Notes under the pieces: generated by a model
What the model was told of the DNA's origin: nothing
Seen by the model: only the letters and a program-made list of their open reading frames with translations
Databases searched by the model: none
Shown here: in pieces, positions 9,043 through 18,442 of the stretch
Numbering within the stretch: the stretch's first letter is position 1
Layout: the number at the start of each line of letters is the position of its first letter
Program-made: the position numbers and the translations under genes
Assembly: GCA_008080735.1 (NCBI GenBank)
Contig: SHMW01000012.1
Location: forward strand, 20,998 to 84,997
Direction of reading: 5' to 3'
DNA: 64,000 nucleotides
Origin: Promethearchaeota archaeon
Lineage (GTDB): Archaea; Asgardarchaeota; Lokiarchaeia; Sigyniarchaeales; SOKP01

Positions 9043-10743
9043 ATGGCTAATTTGAATAATCAAAGCAAAGAACAGTATATTAAAAAGCTTGAAGCTTTAA
9101 ATAAAGAATTTGAATATAAAAACACTTTACTACAAATTCAAAATGCAATTAGTAAATTAGTAATGCTTAAAGAGGATACCAAAGAATTGATTAAGGAAGC
9201 GTGTAATCTTCTCTCATCGAATCAAATTTTCAGACTTTCATTTGTATTATTATATGATTCGAAACAAAATTTACATATTATAAAATGTTTTCAAGCCAAG
9301 GAGCAATTTTTTGGAGAATTAGAAAAAGCTTTAAAAGACGCCTATATTCCAAAATGCATTTCTAAAGCTTTAGATTCGAAAGAAAGTAAAATTATTGAAA
9401 ATGATTCGAAATTATGTAAAACCTGTAATCTAAAAAAATATAAAACGAATGAGTTAGTGAAAATCACCTCTTTAGAATATAATCAAAATTGTTATGGTTT
9501 TTTATTCACATATATTAAAGAAAATGGGTATAACTTCAATCGAATAGCTCAAAAATTAGATGAGATCTCAGAGGAGCTAGCATATGGAATTTATAATATT
9601 AATTCAGAAAAGGAAAAAATAATTTATGCGAAAAATCTGGAAAAGTCTGAGAAAAAATATCGCTTATTAAGCAACAGTGCAAAAGATTTGATTTATGCCC
9701 ATGATTTAGATGGCAAAATAATTTATGCGAATGAAGCCATGTTAAATTTTGTGGATTTAAAGAGAAAAGAACTAATTGGTCAAAATGTATTTGATTTGAC
9801 ACCCAATAAAGAAAAGGAATCAATGTTAAAAAGATCTAATTTGCGTCACTCAGGAAATAAAAGCCATCTTATTTATGAGATTGTTGCTAAAAAACCAAAT
9901 GGAGAGAAAATACCTCTAGAGGTGAATTCAGTTCCAATAATGGAAAATGGAGAAATCATTGGAATCCATTGTGTTGCGCGAGATATCTCTGAACGAAAAG
10001 AGGCAGAAAAAGCTCTAAAGAAGTCAAAACAAGAATATCAAAACGCATTTAATCGAGCTGAATTTTATAAAGACTTATTTGCTCACGATATTAGAAACAT
10101 ACTTCAGGGGATGTTAACTGGACTTCAATTAATAGAGTTTCAATTAAAACAAAATATAAATCAATCTGAAACAATAGAGAACTTGGGTACTGTAAAAGAT
10201 CAAATAGAAAGAGGACAAAGATTGGTATTAAATATTAAAAAACTCTCTCAAATTACTCACGACGATCTTGGATTAAAAAGCATGGAAATATTACCAATAT
10301 TGAACGAATGCGTGAATAATATTAAAAAAATATTCACTAAACGACCTATGACAATCAAGATTAACTGCGAAAACGAAGAGATAAGAATTAAGGCAAATGA
10401 ACTCTTAGGGGATTTATTTGAGAATTTAATTATAAACTCAATTAAACATAACAATAATGAACACATTGAAATAATGATTAACATAAGTGAGATTGAGCAA
10501 AAACAACAAAAATTTATAAGATTTGAATTTATCGATAACGCAATGGGTATCAAAGATTCACGCAAAGAAATTCTTTTTCAAAGAGCTTATTTTAAACGAA
10601 AAAAACATGAAGGATTGGGTTTAGGATTATCGTTAGTCAAGAGAATAATTGATTTATATAGAGGAAAAATTTGGGTAGAAAACCGAGTTAAAGAAGACCA
10701 TTCCAAAGGAAGTAAATTTATTTTTGAAATTCCTAAATTTTAA
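9043..10743 (+). CDS. Sensor histidine kinase with GAF-like and PAS domains
   Basis: About 566 residues. After a coiled N-terminus comes a GAF-like region containing CKTCNLKKY, a cysteine pair common in GAF domains that bind metal or heme; then a PAS domain (about residues 205-330, typical ending IIGIHCVARDISERK); then the phosphoacceptor helix with AHDIRNILQG, where His is the phosphorylation site; then the ATPase domain with N-box NLIINSIKHN and G-boxes DNAMGI and GLGLGLSL. No membrane segment, so a cytosolic sensor. No response regulator is adjacent, so it is an orphan kinase. An upstream TTG at 9019 is in frame; ATG 9043 is preferred. A TATA-like run lies near 8948-8960. Confidence 0.92.
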   Translation: MANLNNQSKEQYIKKLEALNKEFEYKNTLLQIQNAISKLVMLKEDTKELIKEACNLLSSNQIFRLSFVLLYDSKQNLHIIKCFQAKEQFFGELEKALKDAYIPKCISKALDSKESKIIENDSKLCKTCNLKKYKTNELVKITSLEYNQNCYGFLFTYIKENGYNFNRIAQKLDEISEELAYGIYNINSEKEKIIYAKNLEKSEKKYRLLSNSAKDLIYAHDLDGKIIYANEAMLNFVDLKRKELIGQNVFDLTPNKEKESMLKRSNLRHSGNKSHLIYEIVAKKPNGEKIPLEVNSVPIMENGEIIGIHCVARDISERKEAEKALKKSKQEYQNAFNRAEFYKDLFAHDIRNILQGMLTGLQLIEFQLKQNINQSETIENLGTVKDQIERGQRLVLNIKKLSQITHDDLGLKSMEILPILNECVNNIKKIFTKRPMTIKINCENEEIRIKANELLGDLFENLIINSIKHNNNEHIEIMINISEIEQKQQKFIRFEFIDNAMGIKDSRKEILFQRAYFKRKKHEGLGLGLSLVKRIIDLYRGKIWVENRVKEDHSKGSKFIFEIPKF

Positions 10744-10834
10744 AATAATTTGAGAAATAGATTCGGAAATTTAACCCGAGCAAGGCATTCATCAAATAAA
10801 TCTGCAAATTTTCTTATTTGAATCATCATTTTAA

Positions 10835-11701
10835 TTATTTTCCGCAATTTTTAGATCTTTGTTCATTGATTTTTATAAAGGCTTCTTCTTGTTGATTTCT
10901 AAGCTTAGACTTAACATTTCTATTGACTTGACTAAGAAATTTATAAGCACTTTTTTTGCCATGATTTATATTATCAAAAAGCTCCTCCTTACCCACTCCT
11001 CCTGAAATAGTGAGAGCGGTTTGAAACGTTTGCTGTGGTTCAAGCGTTTTAAATTCGATCTGTAGCGCTGACAATATTTCCGCGGGTTTATCGTGTAAGG
11101 TGCTGGAAAGATCTAATTTATCTTGATCTATATGGAAATCATTAGTCAACACCGTCTCGTAATTTGTAGAGCGGGATATAGGAGAAAATCCCGCATAGAG
11201 TCCGGTTTTGTCATATTGATAAATGATATCGTGTTCCTTATCATAACCAGATAAATCATTGTCAAATCCTTGTAGCCCGTTGATATCAAAGTCGAATACG
11301 AAATAGATATTAAAATCGATAAGATCATAATCAGAGATATTCTTGAAAGTGAAGAATGTATTTATGTAAGGTACCATTGGCTTTGAAAAGATATCTACAT
11401 ATAATCGAATATACGGGTTTTCTTTCTTAAAGTTTAATGGTTCCAAGTCGCCTTGATCTATCAATTTTTTCAAATATTCTTGAATATCAAAATCTAAGGT
11501 AATTCGGTCAATATGAGTGCCTTTTCTACTATTTACTAATTTATATATCGGGGTTGGCTCGATGTTTTTCAATATAACTGGAACAGTTCCAACTTTCTTA
11601 CCATGCATTTTGAAGCTAAACCATGGACCTGCATATTCTTGCTCAGTTAGATAAAGCAAATATTTTCCTTGGTAAGTCAGTTCCTTTAGCGAGAAGCCCA
11701 T
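10835..11701 (-). CDS. Beta-rich protein, unknown
   Basis: 288 residues with a pattern of alternating short beta strands (many F, Y, I and D residues) and a helical lysine-rich C-terminal tail. No signal peptide or membrane helix. The central part (dense in aromatic residues, YINTFFTFKNISDYDLIDFN) resembles carbohydrate-binding or mutarotase-like beta sandwiches in texture, but I cannot assign a family. It lies 211 bases from the roadblock-GTPase on the same strand, so they may or may not share a transcript. Confidence 0.65.
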   Translation of the reverse strand: MGFSLKELTYQGKYLLYLTEQEYAGPWFSFKMHGKKVGTVPVILKNIEPTPIYKLVNSRKGTHIDRITLDFDIQEYLKKLIDQGDLEPLNFKKENPYIRLYVDIFSKPMVPYINTFFTFKNISDYDLIDFNIYFVFDFDINGLQGFDNDLSGYDKEHDIIYQYDKTGLYAGFSPISRSTNYETVLTNDFHIDQDKLDLSSTLHDKPAEILSALQIEFKTLEPQQTFQTALTISGGVGKEELFDNINHGKKSAYKFLSQVNRNVKSKLRNQQEEAFIKINEQRSKNCGK

Positions 11702-11912
11702 AAGGTATCCAGAAGTATTTCAAGTGGCGAGTACGTCGTTGAATGAGACTTTTAAAACTATTTTTTCTCAACCTCCATAATGTTAATTCATTACTATTAA
11801 ATGATTTATTCATAATAAAATTCTTAATTTTTTGAAAAATATAGATTGATCTGGTGGATAATGTGAAAATTCTAGTTAAGAATTAAAATTAGGATTTTTT
11901 AAAATGGAAAGT

Positions 11913-12878
11913 CTAGATCCTTTCTAAAAATTTATACGCGATATAAGAAAAGGCATCATTCACATTTTCTCCTGTCTTTGCTGAAGTGATAATATAATTA
12001 AAACCATGCTCATCTGCCGCGTTTCGTACATCCTCCTCGCTTATCACGATCTCATCGATCAGATCACTTTTATTGGCAACAATGATGATTGGGATACGAA
12101 TTTTTACTGATTCTTTAATATCTTCAACCCATTTTTCTACGTTTTCTAAGGTTTCTTTTCGTGTTCGATCCACGACTATCATGGCACAATTCGCCCCTTC
12201 ATAAAACCTTTTACGATATGGCGCAAGATTTTGCCCTCCCACATCCCAGATTATGAAATTAATCTTAGTCTTTTCACTTAAATCAACCACATGCTTTGTA
12301 ATATCGACACCAATCGTAGAAATATATTCATCCTTAAACTTGTTTTCGACAAATCGGCGAATTAAAGAAGTCTTGCCAACTTTCCAGTCTCCTGTTAAAA
12401 TGAGCTTTGTTGAATATTCCCCCTCTGGGAGCTTCCCGCCTCTTGTTTGAGACAAAACTTTAATGATTTGAGGGATCTCTGTAGATACATTTTCCTTTCC
12501 TCCAATTAATAGTTCCGCCTTCCCTGCCACATGCTCGGAAAGCACTTTTAATTCAATATCTCCTGTATCTGGGTTAGCAAGCGTCGTGAGGATCGTTTTT
12601 TCTCCTTGTGAACAAAACGAAAACTTCTTATCACCCGTAGTGGTGATATTGAAAAATGAGCTCTCTGTTCCAAATTCTCTTTTGATTCGTTCAATATATT
12701 CATCAAGGATGGCTGATAATACTCCAATAACGGTATCAGAGTTCTCTTGCGCTTCTTCTCTGGTCTCTGAAGCGATAATTAACCCATCCTTATCGACTAA
12801 AGCGACAGCGATGACTCCCTTCAAGCTATTCATATAATTATTTAATAAGGCATTGAGTTGCCGTTCCATTCTTATCAC
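11913..12878 (-). CDS. Roadblock/LC7 domain fused to Ras/Rab-like small GTPase
   Basis: 321 residues. The N-terminal part (about 1-130) has roadblock/LC7 features: VIAVALVDKDGLIIASE, a long helix, then TILTTLANP-type strand. The C-terminal part (about 155-321) is a small GTPase with all five G motifs: P-loop GDWKVGKTS (163-171), switch I Thr188 in YISTIG, WDVGGQ (211-216), NKSD (269-272) and TSAK (298-301). The catalytic Gln216 is present. There is no C-terminal prenylation cysteine. Asgard archaea encode many Ras-superfamily GTPases, and roadblock proteins act as GTPase regulators (MglB, Ragulator), so this fusion probably links a switch to its own regulator or dimerisation module. It stands alone on the minus strand. 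Confidence 0.95.
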   Translation of the reverse strand: MIRMERQLNALLNNYMNSLKGVIAVALVDKDGLIIASETREEAQENSDTVIGVLSAILDEYIERIKREFGTESSFFNITTTGDKKFSFCSQGEKTILTTLANPDTGDIELKVLSEHVAGKAELLIGGKENVSTEIPQIIKVLSQTRGGKLPEGEYSTKLILTGDWKVGKTSLIRRFVENKFKDEYISTIGVDITKHVVDLSEKTKINFIIWDVGGQNLAPYRKRFYEGANCAMIVVDRTRKETLENVEKWVEDIKESVKIRIPIIIVANKSDLIDEIVISEEDVRNAADEHGFNYIITSAKTGENVNDAFSYIAYKFLERI

Positions 12879-13010
12879 AGATTTCTATTAACTCTTGTTA
12901 TAACTTTATTATTGAAATGATATTTAATAAAAATATCTATTTACTATTGTTAACTGCCTATCAAATAGGATACTTTTTTATGATTGTGGCAATATGATGA
13001 TAATACAACC

Positions 13011-13020
13011 TTTATTAATA
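13011..13020 (+). promoter_or_regulatory. Candidate TATA box for the small gene at 13042
   Basis: TTTATTAATA about 25 bases before the ATG fits the spacing of an archaeal box A to a leaderless start. The assignment is by spacing only. Confidence 0.4.
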
Positions 13021-13041
13021 TCCCATACCTAACTAGAATGT

Positions 13042-13203
13042 ATGATAGGTTCATCACCTTCAAAATATGAAGATAATATCGCACAATTATTAGACCGTTC
13101 TATTATACTATTCAGACGAGTTGGGAATGATGAGCTTGCCGATAAATGGGACCGCATTTTGAAAAATTATCATATGAGTTTAAGAGAAAAAAGGCAAGGT
13201 TAG
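13042..13203 (+). CDS. Small 53-residue protein, unknown
   Basis: ATG at 13042 to TAG at 13201-13203 encodes 53 residues beginning MIGSSPSKYEDNIAQLL. One long amphipathic helix is predicted, with a basic tail (LREKRQG). A TATA-like box lies at the right distance upstream. Leucine/isoleucine heptad-like spacing and balanced charge look like real coding sequence. No family is recognised. Confidence 0.5.
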   Translation: MIGSSPSKYEDNIAQLLDRSIILFRRVGNDELADKWDRILKNYHMSLREKRQG

Positions 13204-13372
13204 GAAAATCAGCAATTGCTAAATCTTTATAATAGAGTTTAGAGTTTGCCGCTTTTTCAACTTGATTGAATATTTTGGTCTTAATCTTTTAATTTAGGAG
13301 AATAAATGTTTAAATCTCTTCCTTCAACAAAGTATTGAGCATGAACAAGGAAATTTGATTAAATAGAGAGCC

Positions 13373-13447
13373 TCATCGATTAGATTTCTTTCGCGCTTTT
13401 GAGAAATCCGAATAGATTACTTGAAAAATCATCATCGATTAGATTTC
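13373..13447. repeat. Duplicated 16-base end of the SWIM-protein gene
   Basis: The 16-base word TCATCGATTAGATTTC occurs at 13373-13388 and again at 13432-13447. On the minus strand the second copy encodes the last residues and stop codon of the SWIM protein, so the first copy is a short downstream duplicate of the gene's 3' end. Confidence 0.6.
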
Positions 13448-14370
13448 ATGGATAATTCATACGCCTTTTTTGTGAGCGTTTCATATATTTTTTCTATTAC
13501 AATCGCAAATGCTTTTGGATGTTCCAGATTTGGGGGAAGTCCCAGATTTTCTAACGTTTCTATTATTTTTCCCGGTTTTCGGAATTGGAAATCAATGTCC
13601 TCTAATTTGTCTTTTAATTGAGCCTTATCTCTAAATTCATTAATATTGATCATTGGAATATCAAAAGAGAACACTTTATCATTTTCCCGTTTTTCTTTTG
13701 TTATTTCACTCTCCTTATTCTCAATGGGTCCAACCTCCTTTCCTAATTTAAGTTCGGATAAAAGCTCCTTCTTTGTTTTTCCCCTCAATTTTAAGAGTAT
13801 TAAGGGTTTATAATCCACAACACGTGAGATATAGAGTATTGTTGCGGCGATATGTTTACAAGGAATCGCTTTATCGGGACAAGAACATGAAGCATTTAAC
13901 CCTTCGGACACATCGGGATAAAGCGAGTAATTATACTTCTCGAAAATATCTATAATATTTTCTGATAATTTACCCTCTAATAAATTAATTAAATTTAGAA
14001 TAGAATGAGAGAGCTCTTTAATGATACTTTTCCATCCCCCTTCGGGAATTTGCTTAAATTTAATTCTCACACGATAAGGGGTTGGTGCGGTTCCCTGGAC
14101 CATTGCGAAAATCTCTCCTTTGTTAATTCTTAAATTACTCAATCGCTCTTCATCCTCAGCGTACTGAATACCTCTTCTCATACGATAGGGACGTCCAATT
14201 TTGAGGATCGAATGGATCCACTGTTTTCCCCACGATGTTTTTGCATAATTCACTAAATCTCGCTTAATTTGCATAACTTCTTGGTGTTTCTTTTCTTTAT
14301 CCATCGCGTAATGCTTTTCTTTATCTGAACGTCTAAAATTCCTTCTTTCATTCATTTTTGATATCTTCAA
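13432..14370 (-). CDS. SWIM zinc-finger protein, SNF2 partner
   Basis: 312 residues. A SWIM zinc finger is visible as CSCPDKAIPCKH, ligands C162, C164, C171 and H173 (CxCx6CxH). The N-terminus is strongly basic and the first half has WGKQWIHSIL and a fold common to SWIM proteins encoded next to bacterial-type SNF2 ATPases. SWIM domains bind DNA or proteins. The start is 3 bases after the stop of the SNF2 gene on the same strand (14374-17592), so the two form an operon and likely one chromatin or DNA-remodelling or repair complex. An alternative start is the Met five codons in. Confidence 0.9.
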   Translation of the reverse strand: MKISKMNERRNFRRSDKEKHYAMDKEKKHQEVMQIKRDLVNYAKTSWGKQWIHSILKIGRPYRMRRGIQYAEDEERLSNLRINKGEIFAMVQGTAPTPYRVRIKFKQIPEGGWKSIIKELSHSILNLINLLEGKLSENIIDIFEKYNYSLYPDVSEGLNASCSCPDKAIPCKHIAATILYISRVVDYKPLILLKLRGKTKKELLSELKLGKEVGPIENKESEITKEKRENDKVFSFDIPMININEFRDKAQLKDKLEDIDFQFRKPGKIIETLENLGLPPNLEHPKAFAIVIEKIYETLTKKAYELSMKSNR

Positions 14371-14373
14371 ATT

Positions 14374-17300
14374 TTATTTACTTATTGATATTAGATCTTT
14401 GATTTTCTCATCGCTCAATTCTGATATCCATGATTCGCCGCTTGCAATTACCGCATCAGCTAATTCTTTTTTCTCTTGGATTAATTTATCAATCTTCTCT
14501 TCTATCGTATCTATTGTTATGAATTTGTAAACATTAACGGGTTCAGTTTGTCCGATACGATATGCGCGATCCGTGGCCTGTCTCTCCACTGCAGGATTCC
14601 ACCATCTGTCAATATGGAATACAGTATTTGCTCCCGTGAGATTTAAACCCGTTCCACCCGCTTTTAGTGATAAGATTAGGATTGGTGGGCTTCCTATAGA
14701 GTCCGATTGAAAGCTCTCAACTATAGTTTTTCTTTTCTCTGCCGGAACGCTTCCGTGGAAATATAGAATTGGAAAGTCGTACTTATACTGTAGAATGGTT
14801 TCTAGAATGTCACCCATTTGAGTAAATTGCGTAAATATGATGGCTTTTTCATTTTTGTCTATGACTTCATCGAGCATATCCAGTAATCGTTCGAGCTTAG
14901 GAGATTGAGATATAAAAGAATCATAATTTTCTTTCAAAATTTCATAAGTGAGTTTCTTGTGTAAATATTGATATGGGTGATTACAAATTTGTTTAAGTTT
15001 GGTAAGCATGCTCAATATCAAGATGCTTTTTCCTTGTTCTTTACTCTCTCCACTTTCAAATTTATTTAAAATATCGTTTACTAGCTCCTTATACAATTTT
15101 AGTTGCGTCTCACTCAGTTCTACATAAATTTTCATTTCATTCTTTTCAGGTAGATCTGATATGACAGATTTATCAGTTTTAACCCGCCGAAGAATGAAAG
15201 GAGAGATGATGGTCTTGAGCTTCTCAATTGCCTCCTTGTTATGGAAGCGCTCAATTGGGATGACAAACTCTTCCTGAAATTCTTTCCTGCTCCCCAGCAG
15301 CCCTGGATTCAAAAAGTTAAATAACGTCCAGAGTTCCATTAAACGATTTTCAATGGGAGTACCGCTCAAGCAGATGCGATATTGACTCTGCAGTTGGTAG
15401 ATTGCTTGAGTTTGCTGGGCCTCGTAATTCTTCATATTTTGTGATTCATCTACTATAACGCCGCTAAACGGGAGTGTCTTTAATAGGTCAACATCGTTCC
15501 GTATTGTTCCATAAGAAGTTAATATAATTTGATATTCTTGGAGATATGTGCCAATGTTTTTAGGATCTTTAATCCGATTTGGACCATGATGCATTTCAAC
15601 CGCTAAATCCGGACCAAACTTGTTAATCTCTCGCTTCCAATTATATAATACAGAAGTAGGACAAATTACCAGAACACTATTTAATTCCTCTCCATAGTTC
15701 TGTTTGAAATGTTGCAGTAGTGCGATTATTTGAATAGTTTTTCCCAATCCCATATCATCCGCTAGACACAAACCAAAATTAAGCGCACACATGTTTGTCA
15801 TCCATGTTAATCCAGTTTTTTGATATGGTCGTAATTCTCCCTCGAAATTTTCTGGTTGTGATACTTCCTCAAAATTCTGTAATGATTTAATCCTTGAGAC
15901 AATTTCCTCGAAATGCCCTTCAATAACGACTTCATAGGTCGGACCAGTTTCATCCACTCCAACTTTTCCGGCTAAACCTAGCTTTATTGCTTCCATATAA
16001 TTTATCTGACCTTCGGGTTGAGACAGCTTTCTTTTTACATCTGAATTTTCAAAAATCTGCTTTAAGTTAGCAACATCTCGATTATCCAAAAGGATCCATT
16101 CTCCTCGCCAATTAATCAAAGATTGTTCGTTTTCTAATAATTCGTTTAATTCTTCTTTAGATAGTGTTTCATCTCCGAGTTCGACCTCCCATTTGTACTT
16201 AATCATATCATTAATCTGGAACATAGACTTAGTAGAAGATGAGATTCCTTTGCGCTTTTTTTCCTTCTTAGAAGTAATCACCATCTTAGTGGAAAGTCTC
16301 TGCCTTCCCCCTTTCTTGAAAACATCGGGAAGTATGACATTAAATCCACTTTGTATCAATAAATCTTTCGGATAACCCAAAAAATTCATTACTTCTGAGG
16401 AGGAGAGTGCAATTGGTTTTGGATATGATCCATTTAAAGCTTGTCTACTTGGAGGGTAAATTTTCGAAATAGTTCCTAAACTTCTAAGAAGTATTTCGAT
16501 AAATTCCTCTTGTGAGTTAAAAGATTTTAAGAATTCCAATTCTTCACTTTTTTCTGACTCCCATAGCTCGGATAGAGTATATGATTTTCCACTTTTTTGA
16601 GAGTGCAGAATGGGTTGGAGTTGCCATTTTTCTTGATCCACATCGGGGTAATCTAACTTCAATCCTATTGTTAAACTATGTTTCAGAGTGGAAGTTTGAG
16701 CTATGTTTACCCAGTTTTTTATCAATTTTGGAATGATTGTTTCATGAAACTGGGTTATGGAAAAGTCATTTTCATCTTTTAATAGACTTTTGAGGAACTT
16801 ATAATCCCAGCTTAAACCAAATTCTCTGCGTTTTTCTTTCATTTTATCTATATTATAAAACTGAGAAAGTTCGCGAAAATTCGACTTTTTTAACATGGAT
16901 CGGATTAATAAATCTCCAATCGTGTCAATATAATCCGAAAAAAGATAGGAAGGATGCCACAGATTTTCTGTATAAATATCTTTTAGTCCAGATTCGGAAT
17001 TTCTAATAAAATTTCCGGGAATATTATATGCAAAATATGGTGCGTACTGTAAAATCTTTTGATAACGCTCGTGATCATAGTTGTCTTTGAGAATTAACCT
17101 CCAATGACCTGTAAATTTCTTTTCTGTTCTTTTTTCTAAAATTGGAACAAAATTTCCTCTATTTAAGAGTTCAAAGATCAATTTTGTTATTAATGCCCAA
17201 CTTCTAATCGAATCGGAATAATAAAATTCTAATTTTGAGTCATCTTTCTCGAAGATTTCCAATTGATTTAACATTTTTGAAGCGGGCAGTAATGGAAGTA

Positions 17301-17592
17301 TTTTTGCATCTACTTTTCTTATTAGAAAGTGCCCTTCATTTTGAGTATTCTCCGAAATAAAAGCCAGATTGACTTGACAGCTAAGTAATTTATCTAATGG
17401 GATCTCAGAGAAACATCGACCAATACTTTTTTCTAATTCTGTCACAGAATTGCCTTTTGATTGCCATAATATAAAAAAGCTTGCTTCAGATGGAATGTTT
17501 TTACTTTTTTCGGTTAAAATAAATTCGCTCCTTTCGTCATTCCAATACTCTGATGGGATATAAGTCAATTGAAGTTCGTTGATATTATTCAT
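14374..17592 (-). CDS. SNF2/SWI2-family DNA translocase (helicase)
   Basis: 1072 residues. The last 500 or so form the two RecA-like lobes of a SNF2 ATPase: Walker A in ADDMGLGKT (about residue 610), box II as VDESQ (about 716; usually DEAH/DEAQ), motif III LSGTPIENRL, and in lobe 2 LKAGGTGLNLT and RWWNPAVERQATDRAYRIGQ (motifs V-VI). The first 550 residues are the extended N-terminal region typical of the bacterial/archaeal 'SNF2 with SWIM partner' type. It hydrolyses ATP to move on double-stranded DNA and remodel protein-DNA complexes. It is the first gene of an operon with the SWIM protein. Start ATG at 17592 is followed by no closer good alternative. Confidence 0.95.
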   Translation of the reverse strand: MNNINELQLTYIPSEYWNDERSEFILTEKSKNIPSEASFFILWQSKGNSVTELEKSIGRCFSEIPLDKLLSCQVNLAFISENTQNEGHFLIRKVDAKILPLLPASKMLNQLEIFEKDDSKLEFYYSDSIRSWALITKLIFELLNRGNFVPILEKRTEKKFTGHWRLILKDNYDHERYQKILQYAPYFAYNIPGNFIRNSESGLKDIYTENLWHPSYLFSDYIDTIGDLLIRSMLKKSNFRELSQFYNIDKMKEKRREFGLSWDYKFLKSLLKDENDFSITQFHETIIPKLIKNWVNIAQTSTLKHSLTIGLKLDYPDVDQEKWQLQPILHSQKSGKSYTLSELWESEKSEELEFLKSFNSQEEFIEILLRSLGTISKIYPPSRQALNGSYPKPIALSSSEVMNFLGYPKDLLIQSGFNVILPDVFKKGGRQRLSTKMVITSKKEKKRKGISSSTKSMFQINDMIKYKWEVELGDETLSKEELNELLENEQSLINWRGEWILLDNRDVANLKQIFENSDVKRKLSQPEGQINYMEAIKLGLAGKVGVDETGPTYEVVIEGHFEEIVSRIKSLQNFEEVSQPENFEGELRPYQKTGLTWMTNMCALNFGLCLADDMGLGKTIQIIALLQHFKQNYGEELNSVLVICPTSVLYNWKREINKFGPDLAVEMHHGPNRIKDPKNIGTYLQEYQIILTSYGTIRNDVDLLKTLPFSGVIVDESQNMKNYEAQQTQAIYQLQSQYRICLSGTPIENRLMELWTLFNFLNPGLLGSRKEFQEEFVIPIERFHNKEAIEKLKTIISPFILRRVKTDKSVISDLPEKNEMKIYVELSETQLKLYKELVNDILNKFESGESKEQGKSILILSMLTKLKQICNHPYQYLHKKLTYEILKENYDSFISQSPKLERLLDMLDEVIDKNEKAIIFTQFTQMGDILETILQYKYDFPILYFHGSVPAEKRKTIVESFQSDSIGSPPILILSLKAGGTGLNLTGANTVFHIDRWWNPAVERQATDRAYRIGQTEPVNVYKFITIDTIEEKIDKLIQEKKELADAVIASGESWISELSDEKIKDLISISK

Positions 17593-17660
17593 GGATTTGG
17601 CTCCAAGAGGTAATATTTAACTATTAATATAATATTCGGAATATCATTATAAAGGTTATT

Positions 17661-18248
17661 CTAAAGCGAACCTTTGGTTGATGGAATTTCATCTGAAACT
17701 ATTTTTTTTGCTTTTTTTATAGCTCTTGCCAACGATTTAAATGCGGCTTCCACTTTATGGTGTTGATCCATCCCATAAAGGATATGAAGATGTAAATTCA
17801 TTTTTGCGTTTTCTGCGAAAGAATTGAAAAAATGATATACGTCTTCTACTGCTACGTCTTCAATATCACATTCATTTAGTTGGAGATCCAAATCTAAAGC
17901 TTTACGCCCACTGAAGTCAATTACACATCTTGCTAAAGATTCGTCCATTGGAACAAATGCAGTACCATATCGGTTTAATCCCTTTTTATCTCCTAAAGCT
18001 TTAAGAATGCCCTGTCCAAGACTGATTCCTATATCTTCTATTATGTGATGAGTTAAATCTCCATCTGCTTTAACTTTTAAATCTATCTGAGAATGCTTTG
18101 CCAAAAGAGTGAGCATATGGTCCATAAAATTATAACTTGTATCAATCTCACTTTCTCCCGAACCATCAAGGTTCAGCTCTATTACAACTTGGGTCTCTTT
18201 TGTTTCCCTATTAATTTGAGCAGTTCGATCCATTTTTTTCGCGTCCAT
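17661..18248 (-). CDS. hisB: Imidazoleglycerol-phosphate dehydratase
   Basis: 195 residues, the usual length for stand-alone HisB. It catalyses the sixth step of histidine synthesis, dehydration of imidazole glycerol phosphate. The manganese-binding histidines lie in DHMLTLLAKHSQID, HHIIEDIGISLG and the C-terminal MDQHHKVEAAFK, in the order expected for the duplicated fold. No other his gene is nearby, so the pathway is scattered. The true start may be the Met at residue 6 (MDRTAQINRET), which matches the shorter N-termini of the family. Confidence 0.95.
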   Translation of the reverse strand: MDAKKMDRTAQINRETKETQVVIELNLDGSGESEIDTSYNFMDHMLTLLAKHSQIDLKVKADGDLTHHIIEDIGISLGQGILKALGDKKGLNRYGTAFVPMDESLARCVIDFSGRKALDLDLQLNECDIEDVAVEDVYHFFNSFAENAKMNLHLHILYGMDQHHKVEAAFKSLARAIKKAKKIVSDEIPSTKGSL

Positions 18249-18442
18249 AAAGATAATAATTATACTATCTATAATTCTTTATGATTTTTATCGGTTTTTT
18301 ATTTTAATAGATATATTAACTCAAATCTTATGAACTTATATTATCTTCTATCTAATTTTATTTTCCAAAAAACTCCATTATCCGATTTTACTAAGCCTAT
18401 TATTCATTCTTAAAACAAAATCTCTTCTATAAAAGTGTTGGA

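Noticed and set aside
13304..13336. Ten-codon ORF after an AGGAG run (MFKSLPSTKY)
   Set aside because: It is too short to judge and has no downstream gene that a leader peptide could regulate.
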